Shown here piece by piece: positions 12,491 to 26,170 of a stretch of DNA of 64,000 bases (its first letter is position 1; each line of letters opens with the position of its first letter). Origin of the DNA: Cynocephalus volans. Taxonomy: Eukaryota > Chordata > Mammalia > Dermoptera > Cynocephalidae. The notes below the pieces were generated by a model. That model made no database searches and was not told the origin of the DNA. It saw only the letters and a list, made by a program, of their open reading frames with translations. The DNA is taken from positions 28,086,382 through 28,150,381 of the forward strand of contig NC_084474.1 of assembly GCF_027409185.1 (NCBI RefSeq). Reading direction: 5' to 3'. A program made the translations under genes and the position numbers.

Positions 12491-14268
12491 CATTATGATT
12501 GCTAATCCTTGTATAGCATGGATAGCCATCTCTTATTTCTTTAGCTTGAATTTTATACTTAGTTTTTTAAAAGGGATATTGTTGAATTGTAGAGTTTTCC
12601 CCCCAAATTAAATATTTTTTCTAAATCAAATATTCTCTACTGCTACACAGAACTCCACTTTAAAGATATTTATTATCTATTGTGAATTATAGAATCCTGT
12701 CTCAACTCATACACAAAATACTGCTACTTAAGTATTAGTTAACCTAAAAAGGCTAGACAAATAGTCTCCTTCAATAAAATTAGAAAATAAAAAAGGAATG
12801 TTTGATCTGTCACTCTGAGTGACAGATTGATGACATTTGAATCTTTTGCAAGATTATTAGGAATCTGAACCTTCTGAAAAATTTGTCTATTTTATACACA
12901 CACATAGGCAAGTCTTAAGGTGCAAAGAGTGTGTTCACAACATATGTTTTTGGACTCTTATCACATATGGTCATCCACGAAATCAAAGTGGAAAGCTACG
13001 AGGACTCGTTCAAAGTTAAAAAATTGAAAGAAAACATTCTTTGTAGGTGGCTGCCTGATTTCTTTTTGGTGTGCTTGTATGCCCTGTATAAAAAGAATAG
13101 CATGTCCAAAGATAAACAGTGGAAACAATTTTAATTGTTCTTCAAAGTCAGCAAATACTCTAGTTCTATTAATATGTTCAATTCTAACATCAAACCAAGA
13201 ATTCCTTTCTTTTTTCCATGCTGTGCTCACCGAAGCTGAACTTCTAAGAAACATACTTGTCAGAAAGGTTTAGGAAGGGACCCACCCACAGAAACCTTCC
13301 TAGGGCCCAAAGGACTTTGCTATGTTCCTTACATTTAAGTGATCACTTTCATATGCATTCCTCTGCCTACCATAAGCTAGAAAGCCACATTTTGGCAACT
13401 TTCTCCTAAAATTAAATGTTTGGTGAATACCAGAGGGAGAAAGGTTAGCCTGCAGGGCAGATTCACACCTTGGCCCAGGGCCGCACTGGCATGAAATGCT
13501 GCTCTTCAATTCCACACTGCTCAGCGGCACAAATCTGTTCCATGCCCCGCTGGGTCACTAGGAGGTTTTGAGTAAAAATGGCCTGGAAATTCCAGAGGCT
13601 TTCCCAGGAAGACTTGAGTCTGGATTCCCACCATATATTCTCTAACTCTCCAGGATAGAGTTTTGGGGATTCTAATTTGGTGCGGAAAAGATATTGTTTT
13701 ACGAACACAGCCCAAAGGGCTAACAGATGTACCCAGTGGCAATAGTGGGTGGCCACTGTTGAAGTAGGAAGGTCAGAAGTGGTGCTTAGATGGCAAATGC
13801 TGCTTTGCATCAAGCGCTGGTAGACATGAAGTGTGTGTGGGTTTCCACCAGCTCCATTCAGGCAGCTTGTGACTGGACATGTTCTGTATCTTTGGGTGTC
13901 AGTGATATCACCTATTACTCATAGAATTAGGGTCAGTACCTATGAGTTTATTGGAATTCAGAGGCACTAAAAGTGAATTAAGCCATTTTCAACTATAAGA
14001 AGGCCATGTTATACTTAATGCTCAATGCTGCACCTATGACTTTATGTGCCATTTCTGGTATACATTGGAATATTCCAGAGAAGCTGGAATTGTTGTACAC
14101 TTTATGGAAATATATAAGGATTTCTATAGTAAGTGTGTGGGGAAAGGAGGGAGAAATTATGCTATTGGTTAATCTCATAAAATATTTAACGATCTTCCAT
14201 TCAAGAAACTATATTTATACAGTGCAACTTTGCCAAGATTTAGGGAGTTATAAAAAAAAATTTGAAGA

Positions 14269-14310
14269 GGGCTGGCCAGTTAGAGCATGTTGTTCTAACA
14301 CCAAGATCAA
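14269..14310 (+). mobile_element. Colugo CYN-type SINE fragment (tRNA-derived)
   Basis: ggctggccagttagagcatg followed by ttgttctaacaccaag resembles the tRNA-derived left monomer of dermopteran CYN SINEs, with an internal deletion and without the B box. Fragment limits are uncertain. Confidence 0.55.
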
Positions 14311-14419
14311 ATTGAAGACAGAGTCTCAGACAACAAACTAAGCAAAACAAAATCCCTATTTCTCTGAAGCTCACATTTTATTGCTGAAATAGGCACATAC
14401 AAAAATAAACATCAATGCC

Positions 14420-14645
14420 TACTGTTTGCTGCACACTTTACATGTATCACGTTCTGTCTTACAGAAGTTAAATATCTTAACTAAATCTAATGCTCATAAC
14501 AGTCCAGTGAGTGAGGCACTATTACTATACCCACTTACAGACCAGGATAGAGAAACGGAAGGTTAAGTAACTTGTTCAAAGTCAAAGAACAAGGAAGCGG
14601 TAGAGCCATAATTCAGACCTCGGCTGTCTGGCTCAAGAATCCAAG
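14420..14645 (-). repeat. MIR SINE
   Basis: Contains ctgcacactttacatgta, gtgaggcactattact, gttaagtaacttgttcaaag and a ctcggctgtctggctc end, all matching antisense MIR. Confidence 0.75.
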
Positions 14646-14649
14646 GAAT

Positions 14650-14900
14650 GAGAAAAGTTGCTACATGAACTGAATTTTGAAAAAATTGACACAAGGGCAT
14701 TGAAGAAAAGATCATTCCAAGGAGAGGCAATGGCAGAGAAAAAGCACTGGGCATGAGCAAAGGAAGGCAAGCAGGAGAATGTGACTGCAGTGTAAGGTGC
14801 AGGAGGGAGGAAGGCCAGGAAAGCAGATGTAAGCAGACTGTAAAGACCCTGAGTGCCAGGCTAAGGAATGTGGCACTCCCCTTTTAAAAATGCAATGAGA
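14650..14900 (-). repeat. L2 LINE fragment, antisense
   Basis: atcattccaaggagaggc, agcactgggcatgagc and ggccaggaaagc wording follows antisense L2. It abuts a MIR. Confidence 0.5.
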
Positions 14901-15530
14901 TACATACTGAGAAAGCATTTGCTAAGAGAACTGACAGAATTCCACTTGCAGGGATTCAAAAGAATAAAATGATGTGCAATGGGCAAACTGTGATGTCAAG
15001 AGACTTACAGTCAGGTCTACTCCCTTCCCCCTTTTCAAGTGCCCTGCAAGAGGCAGGTGCTGACCTCCTGATAATAAGAAGGCGTCATGTCCTCTAGGGC
15101 AGCAGACAATTCTCACCTTACAAGCCAGTTGGACCAAGTGGTAGATGCTTTCTGAAATGATGTCTGCAAGGTTCTTAGGCTGTGTCCAGGCTCAGGTAAT
15201 AAGGCTGCAGCCTAGCAGTGTGTGCCATGGGGGCAGAAGGGGCATGCTGGCATGGGGATGGCATGTGGATGGCACCTACCCCACCAAGCTTCCCTCTCTG
15301 CTCCCAAAGTCTACATTCTATGAAGACCAACCCCCTGTGGCCCTTGAACTTGTGCATGACACTGTTCAAACCAACCACTTTATATTTATTGAATTCTACT
15401 CTGCCCTTTACGGTTCTGCACACATACACTGTCTGTTTCAGACAAATGGAACTTAAGTGGCCCAGTTATGAGAACGTTGAGAAATGAGAAAAGGTAAATG
15501 GTGCAGGAAGCACCGTCTGGGAAGGCTCAC

Positions 15531-15631
15531 CTTTTTTGCTCCTTGCTCTTCTTCGACACCGTCTCCTATAACAACGTACACCACTTTCCTTCCAAACCTC
15601 TGAATTATCCTCTCAAAACAGCTTTCCTTTC
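15531..15631 (-). CDS. EYA1: EYA1 penultimate coding exon (101 bp)
   Basis: Encodes (G)[15 protein letters not shown] and [18 protein letters not shown]. The IGDG-V-E-E stretch is HAD motif IV, whose acidic residues hold the catalytic magnesium in the EYA phosphatase (family knowledge). FGRKVVYVV and EEEQGAKK distinguish EYA1 from EYA4. The acceptor is TTCATTAG before GAAAGG, and the donor is AAG|GTGAGC with donor bases from 15530 down. The exon ends on a whole codon, matching the terminal exon, which starts on a whole codon 9.5 kb away. Confidence 0.96.
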
Positions 15632-16119
15632 CTAATGAACACAAATAAATGATAGAAAATGTAAGGTTTGGGTAACCCAGTATGATGGTATTTAAACTTT
15701 TTATATAAAATGCTTTCTTCATGCTTCTGATTCAACTCTACCCACTTGTGCAACTAAGGCAAGAGTGTTTTTATGCCACTTGCGTAGCATGTGGAACAGC
15801 ACAACGAATTAAAAGTTGTAAATTAATTAGCGATGTGGTGTCCTGTCTCTTGAAAATTGACAGTTTTAATACTCTTTTCCCAAGGACTAATTTACTAAAG
15901 AGTAGGATTTAGTCAATCGCAGTTTAGCAACTGGGGGGAGAAGTATTGTTTTGCAGTAGTCATTTTTTCCCCCTACAGGCTGAGATTAAACAAAGGTATG
16001 CAATTCTGGCAACATATTTTAACTTGATTGAAAAAACATTTTATAATATAGGCAAACTAAAAATAATATCTGATCCAAAGACTATTGAGAATGATTTAAA
16101 AAAACAAAACTGGACTTGG

Positions 16120-16191
16120 TTTTGTTGTAGCAAGAAAAAGCAAACATTGGAATTGTTTTGTTATAGCAAGAAAAAGCAAACATTGGAATTA
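16120..16191 (+). repeat. 36 bp tandem duplication, two copies
   Basis: The block caagaaaaagcaaacattgg begins at 16131 and again at 16167, so the period is 36. The two copies differ by about one base (ttgttgtag versus ttgttatag), so the duplication is recent. Confidence 0.9.
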
Positions 16192-18249
16192 GTTTATCCC
16201 TTCATTTTCAGGTTGAATTAAAACCCTCTAAAGCCTAATGTGTTTACCAAAAACATTCTCATAAAACTCCTTCTGAAATGAATGTCAGGTGATTTGGGTT
16301 ATTACAGAGACATCATGCCCACCTTACCCGGGCATCGAATGTTCAGTAAAGCACCTTCCTAGAGGAAAAGTGGGATAAAGGTAACAGAAACCTTTATCTG
16401 TCTATTATCTTTTCCATGTCATGGCTTAGTTTGGGCTCCCGTGGCGACTACACTGTCAGCACATCCCTGCAGTTAATGCAAGCATTGTTTCTTCTTAGAG
16501 AAGAAGCTGGTGTTCCAAGTCTTGGGCTGCCAAAAGGGTCATTTAAATAGACAATGGAACAGTTTACAGTTTTCAAATGTGAATGGCTGAGCGGGGACTG
16601 CACCTCTTTCAAATAAGGATCAGATATACACATGAACAAATTGCTTGTTTGCTTAAACAAATGTCTGCTTTATATTTGTATTTTGCACTGAAATCTCTAG
16701 TTTGCATCTGACAGAATGAAATAGAGCTAGCCTTATTCAAAGGATGCAATTTCAATGCTCTTTAGTTGCCCACTAAACTGTGAAATATTAAATCCCTTTA
16801 AGAAACAAATATAAAATAGTTTTTTTTTTTTGAAACTTGAATTAACTTTATAACTTAGGACACTTCTATAACGATGCAAAAAAGCCTGCCTAATAAAACA
16901 CATGCAGCAAATAACCACAGTATATTTATTCTTACATTTAAATATTAAAACTTACTGAAATAGAATGCTTAAAGCTCTCACAGCAGTATTTCACTAATTT
17001 TTTTTTTAAACAAAATATAGTTTTCACTGAAAAAATATGCAATCCAAAACTTACATGCCACAAAACTTTTATTTCTTCCTTACAGGGAAATGCTTACATG
17101 TTTTTGCAAGATTTCCTTCTCATGGAAAAAGAAAGGCAAACTCAATGTTATTTAAAGGTGAAGTTTTGGTGGACAAAAAAAAATTCTTGCCTATATACTA
17201 TCTCCTATAGGTTTCATTGTAAATTTGGGGTCATGTAGGAATTTTTCACAATAAAGATTAAGAAAATGAAGCTGACTTTTAGAAGTTAATTAGAAGTCGA
17301 AGTATTCACTTTGATGAATCCATTTTGTCTGAAAGAGCATCACAGCTCTGCTAAATGAAACCAGTCTTCTCCTCCTGTGACTTTGGAATTTTGCCTACAA
17401 TAAAAGTTTATGGGTTTTCTGCCTTGATACCAACATACATACCATTTGGTGGCAAAATTAGCAATAACTACGGGAATTTCAATCTCTACTTTTCTTACTA
17501 AAAATATCATAGAAAAGTGAGATCCTACCACTGGTGTTGAGATAATTTTTACCACTATACATTTTTATTCTGTATTGAGAAAAATGAAAGTCCAATATTT
17601 CAAACAAAATCCTCCTTTAAAAAATATTTAATGCTTACTGGATTGTTATTGTAATTTCCTACTATATTACCATTTTTGAATTATTCAGGATTAAACTTCA
17701 GTGCATGTGATATGTAATATACTACTTGTACCTTCCCTCTGGGAAGCTAAGCTCTACCCCTTCTGTACTGTGTGGTCCTTTGGAATCTGTTCCAACTGTC
17801 ATGTGTTGATAAACCTTTACCGCAATCCCTGTTTACAAAACACAATATAATTCCTCTTTATCAGTACAGATGAAAATAGGATTAACATGTAACTTAATGT
17901 AAACTGATTGCTATTTTTATGGCACATGAGAGCATATGAAAGTTCTGGTTATAATGGGCTACTAGGAATTCTATTCTATTTGCTATATTCTTTTCTTTTT
18001 ATAAGCATTTTCCAGTTCTTGGCTCTTCTTGGGAGGCAGTAGTCATTCTCAAACTCCAAACATGTATTTCCAACTTGACAGGTCTACCTGAATACCCCAT
18101 AGGCTCTTCAAACTTGATAAGCTCAAATCTGATTTCCCTATCAGTTAATCCTGCTACTACTGACCCAGGTGCCTAAAAGAAACCTCTGTGTCAGCCTCCT
18201 TTGAAACAAATAGCCATTTATTCATTCATTGAGCATTTATTGAGTACAG

Positions 18250-18430
18250 TATGTGCTACATAATGACATTTCAATCAACAATGGACTGCATATACAATGG
18301 TGGTCAAAGCAATAGGCTATACCATATAGGTTTGTGTAAGTTTACTCTACGATGTTCACACAATGACTAAATTACCCAATGACATGTTTCTTAGACTCTA
18401 TCTGTGTCTTTAAGTGATGCATGACTGTAC
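18250..18430 (-). mobile_element. Possible non-autonomous hAT-type DNA element (MER30-like)
   Basis: It begins with tacataatgacatttc and ends with aagtgatgcatgactgta, whose reverse complement gives an imperfect terminal inverted repeat. The interior includes agcaataggctataccat and gtttgtgtaagt, which I recall from a mammalian DNA-transposon family of the MER30/Charlie kind. The family name is from memory and uncertain. Confidence 0.45.
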
Positions 18431-18719
18431 CTACTGTGTGCTGGGCACTTTAACTACTATGATGAGCAAAACAGACAAACACAGTCCTCAAAATTATTAT
18501 AGTCTGGCAGGGAAGTGGTGCTATGAGCAAAGAATTTAATTTGTACAAATAATTCTTTAGCAACGATTTAGTAAATGCTTTAAAGGAGAAGTACAAGAAG
18601 TATAAAAGTTCAGGCAGATAGAAGTTAAAACTGCAGGAATTCTATATTTGCCCCTTTTTCTTTAGATGGAGTTGAGTAGCCAGAAATAGCCTTCTTTTCA
18701 ACTATTAGGATGCTCATCC

Positions 18720-19065
18720 ATCTTCCTCTGGACTTGCTAAAATAATATTAATCTACTTAGGGTAACATACAAGGCCGTATATGACTAGGCCCAAGTCTAC
18801 CTATCCAGCTTGGGCTGCCCATGAGCACTGCACACTGGCCATCCAGGACCACTCACAAGTCCCTAAGCAGAGAGCACGTTTTAATTTCTCTGTTCTTTTG
18901 TTCTCACTAGCCCATTTACCTGGTAAACTCTTATTTGCCTTTCTATACCCAGCTCAAATGCCATTCCTTCCCTTTAGCTTTTACTGCCACTTGCCCCATC
19001 TCCTCCCGGGTGGGAGCACATGCTTCCTCAGCCATCTGCACATTCAGGCACTCAGCTGTAGGACC
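18720..19065 (+). repeat. L2 LINE fragment
   Basis: Contains acaaggccgtatatgact, ttctgttcttttgttctcac and ctcaaatgccattccttccc, matching sense L2 3' text. A MIR follows at once. Confidence 0.6.
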
Positions 19066-19069
19066 GCTG

Positions 19070-19270
19070 AGGATATGGAAAGAAGTGTGGACCCTGGAAC
19101 CAGAGATACACAGCCTGACCCTTAGCTTTACTAGCTACTGACTTGAGCAATTTATTTAAGTCTCTGAGCTTTAGTTTCCTCATTTGTAAGATGTAAAGAT
19201 TGACTTTAAGGTGAAAAATGCTTAGTACAATTCTGGGCATCTAGTAGATCCCCGATAAATGCTCATTTAG
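19070..19270 (+). repeat. MIR SINE
   Basis: Contains ggaaccagagatacacagcc, tagctactgacttgagc, tttcctcatttgtaagatg and gatccccgataaatgctca in MIR order. Confidence 0.75.
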
Positions 19271-19914
19271 ATACTACTCTATCATACTGGATTATAGTTG
19301 TTTAGATGCCTGCTTCCCCTCAAGAACAAGAGCCAGTCTTTTTATCCCTACTTTTATTCTGTCTTGGTTTATATTCCTAAGCTTCGTATTAATATTTTTC
19401 TTTCTTGTAAGGAGCTGAATATTTTTGTGGCTCCCCATAACAAAACCGAGAACTCAGTTTTTTATACATATTGAATTAAAAGCAAAATTTAAAAAACCTT
19501 ATTTTCAATAACAATAAAGCTGTTATTAGAGTTCTTTTATTTGTACTTTGTACAGTTCTATTTGCTGTTTGTTTTGTTTTAGCTTATAAAATATTGTTGT
19601 TGATGCCGCGTAAAAGATTAAAGTAAAATAATAATCCAAAATTGATGCTAAATTACTGTACCTAAAATACCCAGGGCTTATGTTGGCCAGTAGTATAAAA
19701 TTTTGTGACTTCAGCTATGTGGATTAGGCTGTATATTTCTCTTGATGTGTAAAGCCAATTTTGAAAATAAAATTGGTTAAATTATTCTTCTAGTTTTCTG
19801 ATCTATCTAGCATTCTGGAAAAAAAAAAAGTCTCATGTCTCATTTATTGCTTTTCATTTTTACTATCCTGACAGAAAAGGGTTGAAAGCATTGTTTCAAA
19901 AAAAGGCAGCTCAC

Positions 19915-20036
19915 CTATTTTAGTTGCACTGTAAATATTTTCTATGGGAAATACAATTCCTAATCCATATAGCAGGACTTTCGCCAATGCTGGGATGAGC
20001 TGAGTAGTTGTTACTAAAATATTCACACAGTTCGTC
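19915..20036 (-). CDS. EYA1: EYA1 coding exon, second from last before the phosphatase C-terminal motif (122 bp)
   Basis: Encodes [19 protein letters not shown] then [20 protein letters not shown] and isoleucine, flanked by partial arginine and glycine codons. ILVTTTQ contains the HAD motif II threonine region of the EYA phosphatase, and the lysine of SATKIG is in the motif III position (family knowledge). EYA4 carries different residues in this segment, so the exon supports EYA1. The acceptor is TTCTCATAG before GACGAA, after a clear pyrimidine tract. The donor is ATAG|GTGAGC, donor bases from 19914 down. Confidence 0.96.
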
Positions 20037-20144
20037 CTATGAGAACAGAAAGGGGGAAAAGAAAAGACTGTTGAAAAATAAATCTCCAAAATGAATGAGG
20101 ACGAGCAGCGCCCACTTCCCCCAAACGTCCCACAGAGAGCCTCA

Positions 20145-21418
<1,274 letters not shown>

Positions 21419-21491
21419 TCATCTTAATTAGCTGAGCAATTAAACTATAAGAGGGAGCAGATCATCTCACATTTCAGTGTGAAATGCTTAC

Positions 21492-21550
21492 CTTAGATCT
21501 TGTCCATTATCATCTGATGAAACATCGTCTATATGAACTTGGTCACATTC
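21492..21550 (-). CDS. EYA1: EYA1 coding exon, fifth from last (59 bp)
   Basis: This small exon encodes ECDQVHIDDVSSDDNGQDL plus the first two bases of a serine codon. It continues NDLE from the exon 27 kb upstream and runs into [10 protein letters not shown] in the next exon. It is acidic and matches the conserved Eya domain segment. The acceptor is TTGTAG before GAATGT, and the donor is AAG|GTAAGC with the donor bases at 21491-21487. The intron that follows is only 117 bp (21375-21491). The exon is too short to stand out as an open reading frame and was recognised from its peptide and splice sites. Confidence 0.95.
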
Positions 21551-22086
21551 CTACAATGCAATCAAAATGATACATAACAATTTTTTTAAAAAAAGCATCT
21601 TTAAAAAAAAAACAAACCACACAGCTATTAAAAACAAACAAAACATCTTAATTGAACTTTTTCAACTATGTCAATCAGTAGGTGGCAGTCTTGTTAAATT
21701 GACATTTTTAGCTACTTAGGGTCCTCTCTATTAGAAACAAGCAATGTCACTGACGACTACTGTTGCATAGCTTCAGAAAACACATTTTTGTGTTTAGAAA
21801 GGAAAGTGATTGAAAACAATTAGCATATGTGTTCCATAAACCTCAGGTACCTTAAGACATCATGCTGCTCAAAGCCGATTCAGTCAGTGCCTAAGCATAA
21901 CTGAAACCAGACATTTTGGTAAATGTAACATGCTAGAAAAATTAAACCTGATGCTAACTGCCAATGAAATTATGACCTCTGATTGCTGCTGAGCCACACA
22001 CCAACACAGCCTGAGGCCAGTGTGCTGAGGAGTCCAGACGAAAAATCTGTTACCGGTTTACCATTTATTTGAGAGATGTTTTATTC

Positions 22087-22088
<2 letters not shown>

Positions 22089-22128
<40 letters not shown>

Positions 22129-22152
22129 TGTGTGCACGTGTGCATGCACACA
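22089..22152. repeat. (TG)n microsatellite with CG-containing end
   Basis: About 18 TG dinucleotides, then tgcgcgtgtgtgcacgtg and tgcatgcacaca. It is a long alternating purine-pyrimidine run. Confidence 0.95.
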
Positions 22153-24659
22153 GGATAAAAAAGGCAAAGGAGACTTCAAAACCTAAATAAAACAAACCAT
22201 GTGGTTATTTTTTCTTTTTCCTTTTTCCTGTTATTTTGTACTGTTTTACTATTATTACATATATGTTTTAAATATTGGCTTTATGAGTTTATAACAGCAT
22301 ATTGTTACTTTTAACAGATCTGATTTTTAAATCCCCAATGATGTGTAAACTGTTGAGAATAGGAGGCCACAACTGGGAGCTAAAGCTCTAGTGCCCTGAG
22401 TTGATGTTTCTGCACCTGTTTGCATAGGAGCAAACATACATCTTACTGCTGTGTCCCTGCCCCCAGCCTAGCTGTGGGAAGGGCAGGCACCCCATAAACA
22501 TTTGTTAGATGCATGGAAGCACACTAATCTGGGGGTATACAAGGTCTCTGTCCAGAAACACACACTTGGCATGCTTTCATATTTCAGTTATTTTCCCCTC
22601 TGCAGTCAGGCTCCAAATACCCCAGAGGTTTTTACTATTCTTATTTCCATTAAAGTTTTAGTTAAAAATATTATTAGAAGACATTTCCAGGCACACATCC
22701 TGTATTTTAAAAGGTTCTTCTGACTAAGGCTCTGGTCATGTTTCAGATACAGTTAATTTTATAAAATCTAGCCTATCTCTACAGCACTTAGCATTCAACT
22801 TTGTAAAAAAGATGACATATGTAAGGCACTATAGTAATAAAAGGTGTATTTTTATGTTGCCGGTTCCTTCTGAACAAATTCTTCTCTCTCCATGGATTTG
22901 TGAGGAAGGGAGCAGGAGATAGAAGTGGAAAGAAACTCAAACCAGCTGTTCCTTAACAGAATTAAAATAGTGACCCTCCAACCTCTTCTCGAAAGCATCT
23001 ATTTTCCAGGCAGCCCTCTCCCAGCAAGCAGCAAGTTCCAAAGAGGAAAAGACTTTGACCTTGTAACCCTCCCCTGCTCTCCTGAGGTCTATAACCTCAG
23101 ATAAGAAAAAAGGAAAAGCAAGCCGAGGAGCCCTCACATGCTGACTGTGAATTTAACATTTTAAAAACAGGTCATTTTTGGAAAACATAGTTGGGAACTT
23201 TTCAGAGTTATTAATTTAATCTTATTTGAGAAGAAGAATGATAGCTGTTTGTGTTTTCAACAACATACCTATTCTAGGTTTAAAGAGTTACCAAGTCTTT
23301 GAGTAAAAATTTCTGGTATTTATCTAACCAGAAATGCACTTTTTATGTTGTTGGTAAACTACATTTTTAGATCATGTGGTTAGCATACCAAAAAAACACA
23401 AATGGCCCTAAGTGCCATGATGGAGAAATTTTCTCTTGGGAGAATGAACAGAAAGGAGGAGGAAGTTAAGGAACTAGAAGAGGAAAAGATACGTTAAAAA
23501 GAATTTAATTCAAAGAATCAAAGCTGACCTAGAATTCCCTGGTTAACTTTAAGGGTGGGAGGGTTCTCGGGAAAAGAAGGGCCTTAAGATGCTTTTCTTA
23601 AGCTAATTTACTTGTAAAAGTCCATTAGAACAGAGAAGTCAGCTGTTTGCTGGAGACTGTTAACGACTCCACTGCTGCTACTGGTCTTGCACATCCTGTA
23701 TTGCTTTTCTCCTGCTAGCTTTATTTAAAACTGTTCTTCCCAAGCCCTGGCCCTCATCTGAAGTCTTGTTCAGTTATCTAGGTTAGCTCTAATTAAGTGT
23801 CAACAGCTTCAAGCTTTTCCCTGTAGATAGCAAACTCACTTCACAGTGACTTGATTAAAGCAAAGTCTGATGTAATGGCAATAAGGAAATCTTCATTCTC
23901 TATCAGGAGTATTTTTCTGTAATGATTTTAATAAAAAGATACAAAATCAAAAACTTTTTTTAAGGGGCCTAATTAGCACCTTCAGGAATGAAATAGTTAA
24001 AATGTCTATGTAAAATGTGTTTAAGGAATGGTTCCTCATTTCACTTCATGAACAATAGAAAATACTTCTGCACAAACTTCAAATATAAGTCTTTGTATGA
24101 GCTTACAAATAATCGTACAAACGCCTTGGGAAGTATGTGTTTTTAAACATTTTCAAATATTTTAATGAGAAATTATCATATTACTATCTTGATGCTTACC
24201 TATTAAAAACTTTAATTCCAAAAAAGAACGGAGACTATGAAGCCGTGGCAGTACCTCGCAGCAGAGCTGTGCAACGTGCTAACTTGCACTTGGTGTATTC
24301 ACTCCCACATGAGGAGCTGTGGTTACCTTCACTCAGCTATCCTGAAACGCATCTCCTCCTGGGGATGAACTTTGCTCCTCCCATTTTTCAGAAGCCATCT
24401 AGCCTTTTGTCTGTCTCCTTAAGAACATAACTATGGTTTTCATTGTTTCCTTCTGGGCTTGGTTGTTCTTTAGTTCCCAAATTTGTTTTAAACTCAGAAA
24501 ATTAGATAACCGAGGGAGGGAGCAGGGCCTGATTTAGGAGCCCACAGCTTTCAGCAGAAGGGGCTCTGGACCCATTGAAAAGACAGCTGCGGCAAAGTTT
24601 AAAGCCCCACTGGAAGAATCAGACGCCGAAGACAGAAATGGAAGCTTAATGTACTTCTA

Positions 24660-24730
24660 GGTGCCGAAATATGAGGGTAAATGGAATTAAAAGATAATAT
24701 GAATCTTTCCATGAACTTTCTGAAGTACTC
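24660..24730. mobile_element. MADE2-like mariner MITE
   Basis: aatggaattaaaagataata, tgaatctttccatgaac and tctgaagtac match the inner sequence and right terminus of the palindromic mariner-related MITE I know as MADE2 (Hsmar2-related). The same core occurs in inverse at 57021-57090. Confidence 0.65.
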
Positions 24731-25139
24731 TTTTATATTCCAAAAAACCCTAATTAGGTGCTTAATCCACAGAGTACAGAACATATAGAATTCCATGGGA
24801 AAATAAGTTTTTATTCCAAAAACAGATTGAACATGCTGAAAATGTACTTTCGAAATAAACTTCTGAAAAGCATGTGACAGAGTTTTAAGGAGGTGAAATC
24901 ATTACTGAATCCAAGTCTTAGGATGGCATTTGCATTTCTCAGGCTGCCAATTCAGCATATTTTATGCATTACTCTGCAGTGGTAGGGCTTGAGTTGTCCA
25001 AGGGACCCTCCCCCGTGTTTGGGTGTCTGGCCTGGGCCTCACTGGGGGCAGAGGTAGTGATTCCAAGGACTCCTCATAGATTATGACCCACACTCATTTG
25101 AGCTGGCTAATGGGTGTCTTACCTTAGAAAGGTGGTCAT

Positions 25140-25625
25140 TTATTCATGTGTTGGATTATCAAGTATTCTAAGTACTGGTCTAGATGCTAAAGCTACAGCA
25201 TTTGCCACAACAGACAAAAATCCTTACTGCCTTGGAACTACTGTTCTAGTGGGAGAAAGACACAAACAAGAAAACACGCAAGATATACAGTATGTTAGAC
25301 AGTCCTAAGCACTAAGGAGAAAAAATAAAGCTGGGTGGGCGAGATGCGCTGCCCAGTGGGTGTTTGGGGAAAGAGACTTCCGAGCAAAGGGAAGAGCAAG
25401 TTCCAAGGTCCTGTGGCAGGAGATCCCTGGTGTGGTGAGGCCAGAGGAAGGGGGAAAGGGCAGGGGAGGATTTTCCTGAGCTTTCAAGTCACAGCAAGCA
25501 GCTGGCTTTGCCTGGGAAGCAGTGGACAAGTTGTCAGTCCCTGCCCTCACAGCACTTACAGTCTAGCAGGAAAGAGAAAAGTTAATTAACTACACACGTG
25601 ATGGATTAATTACACAATTGTGGTA
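25140..25625 (-). repeat. L2 LINE fragment, antisense
   Basis: Contains actactgttctagtggg, aagggaagagcaagttcc and aaggtcctgtggcagg, the antisense of the L2 segment 'cctgcctcagggcctttgcac'. A short internal segment (acagcacttacagtctagc) repeats the start of the element. Confidence 0.65.
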
Positions 25626-26170
25626 AATGCTGAAGAACCTCCCTGGGATCCTAGTGAACATCCTCCTGCTGAATGGCTGAATTCTTTTTAATCCAAGAAG
25701 GTTGCAGAGGTTTGAACTGAAATTTTGCTACATCAGGGAGAGACAACATGGCCCATTGTTTATCCTGGTTGCTTTTGTGACTGAACCAATCAGATAAACA
25801 GATAAACAGTGGTCTGCTAGAAAGAGTTCACAACCACTGAGCTGTGGTAACAGGAACAGAAGAGCTTTTGGTCCCAGACTGTCCATGCAGGACCTCTGCC
25901 TTCCAATGGTCAGGGGGTGGGGGAAGGTGGCACTTACTGGGAGAGTCCTCATTCTCTAGGAAATTGCCTGAATTTAGACATGCAAATGAAATCTGTGGAC
26001 CTCGTGAGCAGGCCCCAGAAAGGCGGGAGAGAAGACTTGAGAAGCCCCCGTTTCTCTTCCAGATCAGAGATGTGAGAATTGGTATGGGGGCTGGAAAGGA
26101 ATGAAGATGTGGGAAGAGTTATTTTTTGTTAATGGCTTTCCAAAGGGATGTTAAAATCAGGAACATTTTT

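Larger units (their letters stand above)
15632..19914 (-). other. EYA1 intron (4,283 bp)
   Basis: GT-AG intron between the 122 bp and 101 bp exons. It holds a 36 bp tandem duplication (16120-16191), a possible hAT-type element (about 18250-18430), an L2 fragment and a MIR. The stretch 16200-18000 is unique AT-rich sequence with nothing I can name. Confidence 0.9.

Noticed and set aside
14269-14310. Functional tRNA gene
   Set aside because: tRNA-like only in the 5' part, with a deletion and no B box; better explained as a SINE fragment.
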